A stretch of DNA of 38,926 bases, taken from contig MHXU01000036.1 in NCBI GenBank assembly GCA_001824555.1, forward strand, positions 235 through 39,160, read 5' to 3'. Numbering within the stretch: the first letter of the stretch is position 1; every line of letters starts with the position of its first letter. This DNA is from Planctomycetes bacterium GWC2_45_44 (GTDB taxonomy: Bacteria; Planctomycetota; Phycisphaerae; Sedimentisphaerales; UBA12454). A model generated the notes under the pieces. That model was not told where the DNA came from and ran no database searches. It worked only from the letters and a program-made list of their open reading frames with translations. The translations under genes and the position numbers were made by a program. Shown one piece after another: positions 1 to 9,238 of this stretch.

Positions 1-3
1 CGA

Positions 4-488
4 TGTTAGAATAGACCAATCTGATCACTACTTTGTGGTTTTGTGATATTGCATGATTCTGAAGTTATGTCATTATTTTTACAGCCACAGATATGGACGG
101 ATATACCGAACTGCTGGGCTGTTTTTCGGATGTGTTCATATAGTTGATTTCGAATATCTGCTGGTAAAGCTACTCCCGCAGAATTGCCAGTTCCAATTTT
201 AATTTTGCAGCCTGTTTTATAGGAATCAATAATTTTTGCGAGCAGCTTCTTATCAGAAATGTTCGACTCCAGACTTTTTTTAATGGCTGGTCGCAGGAAT
301 AGATAGCTGACCGCCAGTTGTTTTGCTCCCGCGTTTGCAATTTCGCTGCAAAGTTCTTCTATTTGCATTTGGAAATCTGTCAAACCGTGTATTAAGGGAT
401 CCGCTCGAACAACTATATCAATATCAAGCTCGGTTAATTTCCAGGGAGTATTGTGATTATGAAGTACGAATGTTCCATTTGCATATAT
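4..488 (-). pseudogene. 5'-truncated radical SAM-like protein (C-terminal part only)
   Basis: ORF 6..383 reads open further upstream to an in-frame stop at 489-491 (…ELDIDIVVRADPLIHGLTDFQMQIEELC…), with coding-like RADPLIHG and GAKQLAVSYLFLRP segments and no good start codon, so the 5' end looks missing. Confidence 0.4.
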
Positions 489-727
489 TTATGACCCCGA
501 ACTTGGAGATTCTGAAAATGGTTATGACATAGCGCCAGGCACGGATTTTCACAAACTTCCAACAAATGAGAGAGTTTCGCTCATTTCTACATCTTCAATC
601 ACAGACTTCTGTCGCTTAAAACATTATGAAAAATGCGAAAGTTTACTTATTCATTATTCACTTTTATTTTTTCACTTTTTTAACAATGTCATCTCTGAAG
701 CCTTAGGCTGACGAAGCAATCTACTGC

Positions 728-1651
728 CTACTGAAACAGCCACGTTGAGAGGTATCGTTCGCCCGTATCTGGCAGAACAACTACAATCAGTTTGCCGCTG
801 TTTTCTTTTCGTTTGGCCGCTTCCAGAGCCGCCCACAGCGCTGCGCCGCCGGAGATGCCGGCCAATATGCCGTCCGATTTAGCCAATCGTCTTGCCGTTT
901 CCCCTGCGTCAAAGTCTTTTACGCGGATAATCTCGTCGATTATTTCCATATTGAGAACATTTGGAATAAATCCTGCCCCTATCCCCTGAATTTTGTGCGG
1001 CCCGGGTTTTTCGCCGCTCAAAACGGGTGATGAATCAGGTTCTACCGTGATTGCTTTGAATGTCTTTTTTCTTTTTTTGATTACTTCCGATACCCCCGTG
1101 ATTGTTCCGCCGGTTCCTACGCCGGCGACGAGAATATCGATTTTACCGTCGGTGTCGTCCCATATTTCCTCCGCCGTAGTTCTGCGATGCGCTTCGGAAT
1201 TGGCGGGGTTATTGAACTGCTGCGGCATAAAACTGTTTGGCGTTGCTTTGATAAGTTCTTCAGCTTTCGCAACTGCGCCGCTCATACCTTTTGTACCATC
1301 GGTAAGAACAAGCTCTGCGCCAAAAATTTTAAGAAGTTGCCTTCTTTCCGTACTCATCGTTTCCGGCATCGTCAGAATCAGCTTGTATCCTTTCGCCGCC
1401 GCCACAAACGCCAGAGCGATTCCGGTATTACCGCTTGTCGGCTCGATAATTACAGAATCTCTTCGTAGCCGCCCCTTTTTTTCCGCCTCTTCAATCATTG
1501 CTATGCCGATTCTGTCCTTAACGCTTGAAAGCGGATTGAATGATTCAATTTTTGCCAGAATAGTTGCATTCGTTCCTTCAGCGATTTTATTTAGTTTTAC
1601 CAAAGGCGTATGTCCTATGGTCTTTGTGATGTCTTCATATATCTTTGCCAT
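728..1651 (-). CDS. cysK: Cysteine synthase (O-acetylserine sulfhydrylase)
   Basis: 307 aa; [20 protein letters not shown] (PLP lysine), [19 protein letters not shown] and [10 protein letters not shown] motifs. Confidence 0.95.
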   Translation of the reverse strand: MAKIYEDITKTIGHTPLVKLNKIAEGTNATILAKIESFNPLSSVKDRIGIAMIEEAEKKGRLRRDSVIIEPTSGNTGIALAFVAAAKGYKLILTMPETMSTERRQLLKIFGAELVLTDGTKGMSGAVAKAEELIKATPNSFMPQQFNNPANSEAHRRTTAEEIWDDTDGKIDILVAGVGTGGTITGVSEVIKKRKKTFKAITVEPDSSPVLSGEKPGPHKIQGIGAGFIPNVLNMEIIDEIIRVKDFDAGETARRLAKSDGILAGISGGAALWAALEAAKRKENSGKLIVVVLPDTGERYLSTWLFQ

Positions 1652-1688
1652 TTCTTTACTCCAAAAAAACTATTCCCGCGCAGGTTAG

Positions 1689-1710
1689 CCCCGCCAATAC
1701 TTTGGCGGGG
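1689..1710. repeat. Hairpin repeat family B, copy 1 (CCCCGCCAA-tact-TTGGCGGGG)
   Basis: 9-bp perfect inverted repeat in the context TTAGCCC…GGGTCAT; related to 3597-3619. Confidence 0.75.
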
Positions 1711-1721
1711 TCATTTAAACT

Positions 1722-1770
1722 TCATCGCCGCCCTGTCTCGTCGAAGCGTAGCGAAGACGGAAGGCGATTC
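1722..1770. repeat. 49-bp direct repeat, copy 1
   Basis: TCATCGCCGCCCTGTCTCGTCGAAGCGTAGCGAAGACGGAAGGCGATTC, identical to 2095-2143; diverged relatives at 1828-1858 and 1918-1946. Confidence 0.85.
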
Positions 1771-1777
1771 CACAGCG

Positions 1778-1807
1778 TGTAGGGTGGACAGATTTTCTGT
1801 CCACGCG
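1778..1807. repeat. Hairpin repeat family A, copy 1
   Basis: TGTAGGGTGGACAGATTTTCTGTCCACGCG; GTGGACAG/CTGTCCAC stem. Confidence 0.85.
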
Positions 1808-1870
1808 GTAGTTAGCCCGCCGATTTACCTGTCTCGGCGTAGTCGCAGACGAAGACGGATTCGGCGGGTT

Positions 1871-1899
1871 CGTAGGGGCGAACCTATGTGTTCGCCCAC
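1871..1899. repeat. Hairpin repeat family A-like variant with a different stem
   Basis: CGTAGGGGCGAACCTATGTGTTCGCCCAC; GGGCGAAC/GTTCGCCC stem behind a similar GTAGGG lead-in. Confidence 0.65.
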
Positions 1900-2094
1900 A
1901 ATCAGAGCCCACGCGAACCTGTCGCGGCGTAGCGCAGCGAAGACGGAAGCGCAGGGTGTTTCGTAAAGATGCACGGCTGTGCGTCTCCGTCATTCCGAAC
2001 GCAGCCGAGGAGAACGACGACGTAATCAGAGCCGCGACAGCACGTCCCGCCATAGCTTTAGCGACGGTGGATAATGGAGCGGTCAATTAAAATC

Positions 2095-2143
2095 TCATCG
2101 CCGCCCTGTCTCGTCGAAGCGTAGCGAAGACGGAAGGCGATTC
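2095..2143. repeat. 49-bp direct repeat, copy 2
   Basis: Identical to 1722-1770. Confidence 0.85.
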
Positions 2144-2212
2144 TATAATTTTTCACTTTTCACTTCTCGTGCTTCGTAGCGAAGTCGCTACTTCGCAGAG
2201 TAGCATTAGTTT

Positions 2213-3505
2213 TTAACTTTTTTGCAATGCCTGCTCAATATCATTGATAATATCGTCAACATTCTCGATGCCTATTGACAGACGAATAAAATCAGGCGTT
2301 ACTCCCGTTGCTAATTGTTCTGCAGGCGAAAGCTGCTCATGCGTCGTCGTTGCCGGCTGAATAGCCAGCGTCTTCGCGTCGCCGACATTGGCAAGATGAG
2401 AAATAAGTTCAAGCGAATTGATAAACTTTTTACCCGCTTCAAGCCCGCCCTTAATTCCAAAACCCAAAATCGCACCGGCTCCCTTAGGCAGATATTTCTT
2501 TACTCTTTCTCTTTCGGGACTTGATTTCAATCCAGGATAATTCACCCACGAAACTTTCGGATGCCCGCTCAAATACTCCGCTACGACAAGTGCGTTTTCC
2601 GAATGCCTCGGCATCCGCAAATGCAGCGTCTCAAATCCCTGCAAAAACAGGAACGAATTAAAAGGCGACAACGCAGGCCCAAGGTCTCGCAGCAGCGATA
2701 CTCTCGCTTTGATAATATAAGCGATATTTCCCAATGGCTTCAGAGCCTCGACAAAGTTCAGCCCGTGATAGCTCGGTTCAGGCCCTGCGATTAGAGGGAA
2801 TTTGCCGTTTGTCCAGTCGAACTTGCCCGAATCGACAATCAGTCCGCCGAGGCTTGTGCCGTGGCCGCCTATGAATTTCGTCGCCGAATAAACGACTATA
2901 TCAGCGCCATAATCAATTGGCCGAAGCAGATAAGGCGATACCGTATTATCCAAAACAAACGGAATCCCGTTTTTATGCGCCACGTTTGCGATGCCCTCCA
3001 AATCCGCCACGTCTAATTTCGGATTGCCGATTGACTCCGCGTAAATCGCTTTCGTCTTTGGCGTAATCGCTTTCTGAAAACCGTTCAGGTCGTTTGACTT
3101 TACAAAATTAACTTTTATGCCGAACTTTGCGAACGTGTAATGCAGAAGGTTGTACGTCCCGCCGTAAAGATTATCTGCCGATACAATCTCGTCGCCTGAC
3201 TGTGCGATATTCAGCAGCGCAAGCGTAATCGCTGCTTGCCCGCTTGCCGTTGCCAATGCGCCGACTCCGCCGTCGAGCAGGGCGATGCGCTTTTCCAGCA
3301 CGTCTGTCGTTGGGTTCATCAGGCGGGTGTAGATGTTGCCGAACTCGCGAAGTCCGAACAAATTTGCCGCGTGGTCGGCGTCTTTGAATTGATACGATGT
3401 CGTCTGATAAATCGGCACTGCCCGCGAGCCGGTCGTCGGGTCTGCTTCCTGTCCGCCGTGCAGAGCGATTGTCTCTAATTTCAATTTACTGTCTATTTTG
3501 CTCAT
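2213..3505 (-). CDS. metY: O-acetylhomoserine aminocarboxypropyltransferase / sulfhydrylase
   Basis: 430 aa Cys/Met metabolism PLP enzyme: [45 protein letters not shown] (PLP lysine), C-terminal [20 protein letters not shown]. Confidence 0.93.
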   Translation of the reverse strand: MSKIDSKLKLETIALHGGQEADPTTGSRAVPIYQTTSYQFKDADHAANLFGLREFGNIYTRLMNPTTDVLEKRIALLDGGVGALATASGQAAITLALLNIAQSGDEIVSADNLYGGTYNLLHYTFAKFGIKVNFVKSNDLNGFQKAITPKTKAIYAESIGNPKLDVADLEGIANVAHKNGIPFVLDNTVSPYLLRPIDYGADIVVYSATKFIGGHGTSLGGLIVDSGKFDWTNGKFPLIAGPEPSYHGLNFVEALKPLGNIAYIIKARVSLLRDLGPALSPFNSFLFLQGFETLHLRMPRHSENALVVAEYLSGHPKVSWVNYPGLKSSPERERVKKYLPKGAGAILGFGIKGGLEAGKKFINSLELISHLANVGDAKTLAIQPATTTHEQLSPAEQLATGVTPDFIRLSIGIENVDDIINDIEQALQKS

Positions 3506-3540
3506 GTTTTTTCCTTTAAAATAGTCTCAGCTTTCAGTTT

Positions 3541-3570
3541 TGTAGGGTGGACAGCTTTGCTGTCCACGCG
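3541..3570. repeat. Hairpin repeat family A, copy 2
   Basis: TGTAGGGTGGACAGCTTTGCTGTCCACGCG; GTGGACAGC/GCTGTCCAC 9-bp stem. Confidence 0.85.
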
Positions 3571-3596
3571 TTTTATTATTTTAAAATTTTGTTTAG

Positions 3597-3619
3597 CCCT
3601 GCCATCTTGTATGGCAGGG
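3597..3619. repeat. Hairpin repeat family B, copy 2
   Basis: CCCTGCCAT-cttgt-ATGGCAGGG in the same TTAGCCC…GGGTCAT frame as 1689-1710, with paired stem substitutions. Confidence 0.75.
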
Positions 3620-3632
3620 TCATAAAAACAGC

Positions 3633-3650
3633 TTCGGCCTTTAGGCCGAA
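3633..3650. repeat. 18-bp perfect palindrome
   Basis: TTCGGCCTTTAGGCCGAA. Confidence 0.7.
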
Positions 3651-3926
3651 TCCGCATTTTTTATTTTTAATTTTTGATTTTCATTTTAGAATGCGTATTG
3701 CGTGCTGAACACAAAGTTCCAAACGATTCCGTATTGTATCAGTTGCGCCGAACGTTGTCCAGTCGATAGCCCTGTCCTGCAACGGCTTGTGCGATTTCAG
3801 TTATAATTTTTTCGTTCTTATTATTTATTATCCTATTATTCCTATGGATTTAATATGGATACTATAAACTTTGAGAAAATTCCTGTCAATATATTTTTTA
3901 TGATTTTTTGTAAATATTGCGCAGCC

Positions 3927-3956
3927 CGTAGGGTGGACAGATCTGCTGTCCACGCG
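3927..3956. repeat. Hairpin repeat family A, copy 3
   Basis: CGTAGGGTGGACAGATCTGCTGTCCACGCG. Confidence 0.85.
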
Positions 3957-4186
3957 TTACTGATAAATCCAGAATTGTTTAGTCCTGAATAAAAACCTGC
4001 AAAAACCACATCAAAACCTGTAAAAATCCGTAAAAACCCTCGAAATTCGTGGCTAAAATCGCCAAAACTCATCAAAAATTTGCAAATATCGGACAAATAC
4101 AGGGAATTTCTTGAAATATAACACTATTTTAAGCGAACACCCACAAAAAGTCTTTATAACTTATTGTTTTACAAGGGCTTACAAAA

Positions 4187-4230
4187 TGGAGCCAACAAGA
4201 TTCGAACTTGCGACCTCTTGCATGCCATGC
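4187..4230 (-). other. 3'-half tRNA-Ala(GGC) fragment (candidate attachment-site scar)
   Basis: Minus strand GC-ATGGCAT-GCAAG-AGGTC-GCAAG-TTCGAAT-CTTGT-TGGCTCC-A: anticodon loop with GGC, 3' anticodon stem, variable loop, complete T-arm, 3' acceptor strand with U70 and A73. The 5' half (D-arm, GGGGCCA acceptor strand) is absent upstream. Confidence 0.75.
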
Positions 4231-4844
4231 GGTGACGTTTCAGAACTTGCGAATTTCGGCTTTTTTACGTAACTCATTTACCCACAATGAGCTATAATTC
4301 ACGACAAATTACAAGTTGTTTCTAAAAAGCATTGCAAGTATTGCACCACATTGCACTGGATTGCATCTATTGCGTGTAACTACGCGCGCAGGAGAGAGTA
4401 TTCTACTTCTGGACAAGGCAGGGTGGGAGATATGGAAACATATACAGCGGTGGCACCTTGATGTTCGATGCTTGGCATTTCCTAACTTTTTGATGAACAA
4501 TTCTGTCCCGCATTTCAAAATGGCATCATTTTTTGTAATTATTCATTTTTCCGTCAACACCAACGTGTTTTTTTACGACTTATGATATGAGTTAAGTTTC
4601 GCACTTTTTCAAAATATAAAGATAGGTAAAATGGCACATGAGTTGCTTTTATGTTTTTTTATCACTTACGGGGCTTTTCCCGAAAGTAACATTAATTCAT
4701 AATCGTCTTTTTGAGACCATTAAAGCCGATTTTTCACCTTTTAAAAGTGCGAAAGCTGACTATGAATAGAACTTTTGTATTTATCTGCTCTCGTTTGCGT
4801 CGAACAGGAGGATATTTAAGATAACATCGAGCTGGAATTAAAAT

Positions 4845-6272
4845 ATGTCAAGATATTGCACTTATATAGTCGTTATTTTTGCCTCATTAGTATTGGGGCA
4901 GGTCGATTTGTCTGTTTATGAGTCGGACGGAACAACACCATTTAATGACCGGCCCATAATGGTGGGTACAAAACTTGCCCTTGTGGTTAGTTCAGATAAC
5001 AATGATATGTGGAGCGGCGGTCTGTATATTGATGGCAACGACCGGGCATTGGGAACGCTCTCAGCACGAGATTATGATGCAAATACCAGGAACTATACAG
5101 GTTCGCATCTGGAAGATGCAGGATTGCTTGCAAAAGTAACCGGCTGGAAAGACTCTTCAATATGGGGGTTTGAGCTATTTAATTTCTATCCGGTAGATGG
5201 AAATTCTGAACCTAACAGCGTACAGATTGGCAACTGGTTTATCGTTGATTATGAAGCAAATGAACCCGGCAATTGCTATGTGGGCTTTTATGATTATGCC
5301 ATAAGCTGGGATGACCCAAATTATTATATTGTTTTCACACAGGTGCAGAGCAGAGATTTCAATAACGACGGTCAGGTGGATTTTAGGGATTATACAACTC
5401 TGGCCTTAAATTGGGGCAGAACTGATTGTGCAGACCCTAATTGGTGCGACAAAACCGACCTAAATTCAGATGGTAACATCAATTTGGTGGATTTAGGTGG
5501 ATTTATGGATTTTTGGCTCTGGCCGGCAATACCAGGTGATACTAATAATACTGAACCGCCGGATACGAATGAACCAAACGAACCCAATGAGCCGCTTGTT
5601 GACCCCAATATTATACTTCGTCTTGTTGACATTAACGATAATAATGAAATCACTATTGATGTGAACGAGAGCATCACATTGTATCTTAGAATGACAACCA
5701 CAGAACAAGGGCATCTTATAGCTTTCGATACGGATGTGATAATTTCCGACACGAATCTCGGCAGTATTGACAACAGAGAATACAGCGGCAGCGATTCAAA
5801 CACATGGAACAACAGTACGGCCAGATTGCTTGCGGAGCCAAGAGATGATTATTATGATTATGCAGGGCCTGGTTATGCACAGACAGAGGGGATTTATTTA
5901 TCAGCAGTTAATTGGTTTTCGGATGTTAACGATGGCAATCTGGCCAGTTTTGTATTTACCTGTCAGGGAGAAGGCGATGTGATTCTGACTTTGAAAGATT
6001 ATTCAGCCTTATATCCTAAATTAGAAAGTATTATAATTCATCAGGCTCTTCCTTCGCAGCAAATGATGATGGTTCCCAGCAGCGGTTTGGATTCTCAAAG
6101 TGAAAGTCTTGAATCAGCAATCGACTCGGCATCTGAAAGCTTTGATGTTACCGAAATGATTGACTGGCTTGAGGAAATATGGAAGACAGACCCCAACATC
6201 AGTCAAAGCATAAGCGAAAATGACTGGAATGAGTTTATAAAGAGTATCGAAAATTCAGCAGAAACGTACTGA
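4845..6272 (+). CDS. Secreted dockerin-like protein with a cohesin-like domain
   Basis: Hydrophobic N-terminus; paired Ca-binding repeats DFNNDGQVDFRDYTTLALNWG and DLNSDGNINLVDLGGFMDFWL; NEPNEPNEP linker; beta-rich LRLVDINDNNEITIDVNESITLYLRM…GEGDVILTLKDYS region resembling cohesins. Confidence 0.7.
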   Translation: MSRYCTYIVVIFASLVLGQVDLSVYESDGTTPFNDRPIMVGTKLALVVSSDNNDMWSGGLYIDGNDRALGTLSARDYDANTRNYTGSHLEDAGLLAKVTGWKDSSIWGFELFNFYPVDGNSEPNSVQIGNWFIVDYEANEPGNCYVGFYDYAISWDDPNYYIVFTQVQSRDFNNDGQVDFRDYTTLALNWGRTDCADPNWCDKTDLNSDGNINLVDLGGFMDFWLWPAIPGDTNNTEPPDTNEPNEPNEPLVDPNIILRLVDINDNNEITIDVNESITLYLRMTTTEQGHLIAFDTDVIISDTNLGSIDNREYSGSDSNTWNNSTARLLAEPRDDYYDYAGPGYAQTEGIYLSAVNWFSDVNDGNLASFVFTCQGEGDVILTLKDYSALYPKLESIIIHQALPSQQMMMVPSSGLDSQSESLESAIDSASESFDVTEMIDWLEEIWKTDPNISQSISENDWNEFIKSIENSAETY

Positions 6273-6312
6273 AGGCCTGTAATTTAATAAAAAATTTTAA
6301 AAGGTTTATATT

Positions 6313-7998
6313 ATGAACAGCAGAATTATCGCGATGTTATTTATTTGGGTTTTTGTGATGTCGTCGTCGCTTTTTGCGGACAGGACACTTAGCCGGAGCG
6401 AAACCGTACAACTTATCAGCCATTTGACAAGTACCCTCCGCTGGGCGTGGATTCCACAGGGGACAATAGAGGCAACTCATGAATCATTTAACATGGCGGA
6501 AAAGCGTACAATAAAATCCACCGAATCAATCAAGTATGATGGAAATAAATTCAACTGGGAAGTCGATGTTGTTTCCGAAGCTGTTGATGGGCAACCCAAT
6601 TCTCTGGCCAGGCCAGATTCGTACTTGAATGAAAGAAACGTATATGTCTGGGATGGCCAAAGATACAATATGTATTTCAAACAATCCAAATCAGCAATTT
6701 CAACCGATAATATAACGGACACACCGCCAACGGTAACGGGTTGTCTGACGGCTGGAATTGTCCCGTGGGGGTATGGATTCTATGCGTATGAAAAACTGAT
6801 AGATAATGAAATTGATGCAGCCGAGATAGAAAACAATGGACAGCCGGCTATTCGTCTAACTATAAAAAATTCCACTGGCATCAAGCTGTCTATGATATTA
6901 GACAAGGCGAAAGACTATGCCGTGGTGCAGAATGTAATTAGCAGTTCTGCCAACAAATCCTGTATTTCACAGGAATACTCAAACTATGTGCTGAAAGGCG
7001 GGAGGTGGATTCCTGCTACAATTTTGATTGAAAGATATGCGGATTGTCAAAACTCCGGACAGTTGATTTCCTATGACTACTGGGTATTCGATAGTATAAA
7101 CATAGAAAAGCCAAGGGATGCTGCTTTTGTTGTTTCCTATGAGCAAGACACACTGATAGAGTATCGCTCCGGTTCAGACATTTCATTGCTATGTCAGTAC
7201 TCACCTATGATTAATGCGCAGGAATTAGTCGAGAAAAAATTAGCGGCTATGAGCAAGTCTGATGGCAGATATAATAAAAATTGTGCCACCTCGGCCTTAA
7301 AATATGTAATGGAATCACTTGAAGTCAATATTACTGACAATAACCTTGCGGTATTGGTTGACACCTCTAAAGCAGGTACCAGCTTGTTGGATATGCAGGT
7401 GTTTGTCAGAGAGATGGGGTTACAAAGTCTGGCAGCAAGAATAAATGTTCGGGCATTAAACAAGTTGACAAATTACAAGCCAATAGTATATCTGCCATGG
7501 GAAAAACATTATGTAGTCTTCAGCCACATTGAAAACGACAATGTGTGGGTTATAGATATGGCTGGAAATAGATTGTGTTATGATATTCCGCTTGAAAAAT
7601 TTGTTTCCGCAGGCATAGACACAAACACGGTTGTTTTATTTGTTTCAGATAAATCGATGAGCATACAGGAAAATTATACTGATATTTCAGACAACGACTT
7701 GGTAGAAATAGTTGGAGCCTCCGGTACAGATTTTGGGAAATATTCCTGCACTGAGGTGCTCCAGGTGTATGACGTTGAGTTCTGCCAGGAAACTCCGAGC
7801 CCTCTTATACCGTGTATCGGCAGATATACAGTCTGGTACGGCCGCAATGGCTGCAAAGAGGATGTAAATGGAGGAGAATGTACAGGTACCGGGCTTATAG
7901 GCAGCTTATCTGCGTTGTGCGGTGAAGACCCCTATTACCCAGGTAATTGCGCACTTATTACCGAATGGCGTCAACACAAAATTCGTGCCTGCTGGTAA
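6313..7998 (+). CDS. Secreted protein: LolA-like N-terminal region + C39-like cysteine peptidase domain + Cys-rich tail
   Basis: Signal peptide MNSRIIAMLFIWVFVMSSSLFA; NKNCATSALKYVMESL…KPIVYLPWEKHYVVFSHIENDNVWVIDMAGN has Cys/His/Asp as in C39 peptidases; the terminal ~85 aa contain 8 cysteines. Confidence 0.6.
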   Translation: MNSRIIAMLFIWVFVMSSSLFADRTLSRSETVQLISHLTSTLRWAWIPQGTIEATHESFNMAEKRTIKSTESIKYDGNKFNWEVDVVSEAVDGQPNSLARPDSYLNERNVYVWDGQRYNMYFKQSKSAISTDNITDTPPTVTGCLTAGIVPWGYGFYAYEKLIDNEIDAAEIENNGQPAIRLTIKNSTGIKLSMILDKAKDYAVVQNVISSSANKSCISQEYSNYVLKGGRWIPATILIERYADCQNSGQLISYDYWVFDSINIEKPRDAAFVVSYEQDTLIEYRSGSDISLLCQYSPMINAQELVEKKLAAMSKSDGRYNKNCATSALKYVMESLEVNITDNNLAVLVDTSKAGTSLLDMQVFVREMGLQSLAARINVRALNKLTNYKPIVYLPWEKHYVVFSHIENDNVWVIDMAGNRLCYDIPLEKFVSAGIDTNTVVLFVSDKSMSIQENYTDISDNDLVEIVGASGTDFGKYSCTEVLQVYDVEFCQETPSPLIPCIGRYTVWYGRNGCKEDVNGGECTGTGLIGSLSALCGEDPYYPGNCALITEWRQHKIRACW

Positions 7999-8073
7999 AT
8001 ATCTGCGGTTAGCACGACAACCATAATCATTGCCAAAATTGAAAAATATACCGTCTGCTCGTTCACCATTGAT

Positions 8074-8152
8074 AAAAAAACAGAGGCCGGGTGACTACGA
8101 TCACAGCCAGTGTCGCCACCCACGCCGGGCGGGCCCAGCCTCACGTTTTTTT
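8074..8152 (+). terminator. Structured GC-rich element bounded by A7 and T7 tracts (terminator or small structured RNA)
   Basis: aaaaaaacaGAGGCcGGGTG…CACCC…GCCTCacgttttttt; outer GAGGC/GCCTC and inner GGGTG/CACCC complementarity. Confidence 0.4.
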
Positions 8153-8189
8153 ATATCAACCCCAATCCAAACTGTACCAAGAGGAGGAC

Positions 8190-8213
8190 AGGCACAGAAC
8201 TGAATCTGTGCCT
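8190..8213. terminator. Hairpin AGGCACAGA-actgaa-TCTGTGCCT
   Basis: Perfect 9-bp inverted repeat with 6-nt loop downstream of the 6313..7998 CDS; no long T-tract. Confidence 0.35.
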
Positions 8214-8419
8214 ATCTTGACATCCGACCGGGACAATTCCATTTGAAACGGCCGCATAAATCAACGCCCTCCGATTGCATTTCCCATACACCTCGGCGGA
8301 CACGGTTTCGAAGTATAAGTCGATTTTGGCAGAATAAATGTTGATTTAAAAAAACTTTTTGCTAAAAAATTGACACTGCTACTTTACCTTTGGCTAATTT
8401 ATGATAAAATGGGCAATTT

Positions 8420-9238
8420 ATGAGGCGTTTTGCTTTTACTCTTGTTGAGTTGCTTGGCACAATTGCCATAATTGCTTTGCTTATGGCAATGCTTCTCCCT
8501 GTTTTGCGGGCAGCACGGTTGCAGGCAAGGACTGTGATTTGCTCCTCAAATATAAGGCAAATTCAGATTTCGCTGGCATTATATGAGAACCAGAACAGCG
8601 TTTTTCCATACGGGGTTAATGATGATGCATCAATGAGTTATTCAGCAGGAAATTGTGCGGGCGTTCCTTCACGTGACAAAGCAGGTAAGTGGTGGTTTCA
8701 ACTTTTGGGTTATACTTTTGATGCGGCAAAAACAGACAGCCGTGTTTTATGGTGTCCATCAAGAGGTGTGCAGGACATTTCCACCAAACCTAATATCCTA
8801 TGTGGTAATTATGGGGTTAATCGAGCAATATGTAAAGATGCCAACACTCCACACTCATCAGGAGAATATGTTGGCAATCCTTTTGGTGCGTCCAAAATTT
8901 CGAGGCCGGAAAGTAAATTGCTGATAGTTGACAGTGGTTACAGCCTGATAAGCTGGCAGGGAGTAACCGATTCGAAAGTTAAACCATACGAAACTATCAG
9001 AGAACGCTCGTTTTATGTACCGGGTATTAAGGCAATTTCTCAAAGAACTTTATACCCAGAGCATAGGAATGACGCTATCAATGGACGGCACTTAAGGAAA
9101 ACTGTTAATGTCGGTTATGCTGACGGCCATACTAAACAGCTAAAGGCAGAGGAATTATTTGTGCCTAAAGAAAATATCTACCCAGCCATTTATAAGACAT
9201 GGATACCTAATCAAGTCATTTCCCAGCAGGGGCGATAG
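8420..9238 (+). CDS. Prepilin-type N-methylation domain protein (type II secretion pseudopilin-like)
   Basis: MRRFAFTLVELLGTIAIIALLMAMLLPVL prepilin motif; C-terminal VNVGYADGHTKQL typical of planctomycete H-X9-DG proteins. Confidence 0.88.
   Translation: MRRFAFTLVELLGTIAIIALLMAMLLPVLRAARLQARTVICSSNIRQIQISLALYENQNSVFPYGVNDDASMSYSAGNCAGVPSRDKAGKWWFQLLGYTFDAAKTDSRVLWCPSRGVQDISTKPNILCGNYGVNRAICKDANTPHSSGEYVGNPFGASKISRPESKLLIVDSGYSLISWQGVTDSKVKPYETIRERSFYVPGIKAISQRTLYPEHRNDAINGRHLRKTVNVGYADGHTKQLKAEELFVPKENIYPAIYKTWIPNQVISQQGR

Noticed and set aside
993-1688. 231-aa plus-strand ORF opposite cysK
   Set aside because: Antisense shadow of a well-supported cysK; composition not protein-like.
1610-2086. 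Arg/Ser-rich ORFs on both strands (118 and 123 aa)
   Set aside because: They translate intergenic hairpin and direct repeats; no domain signal.
1722-2143. Possible CRISPR array
   Set aside because: Repeats are irregularly spaced, of several families, with no uniform spacers and no cas genes.
3842-4096. 84-aa minus-strand ORF
   Set aside because: Overlaps a hairpin repeat and is low-complexity; likely spurious.
4309-4585. Overlapping 69-aa and 89-aa ORFs on opposite strands
   Set aside because: No recognisable motif or convincing ribosome-binding site; intergenic.
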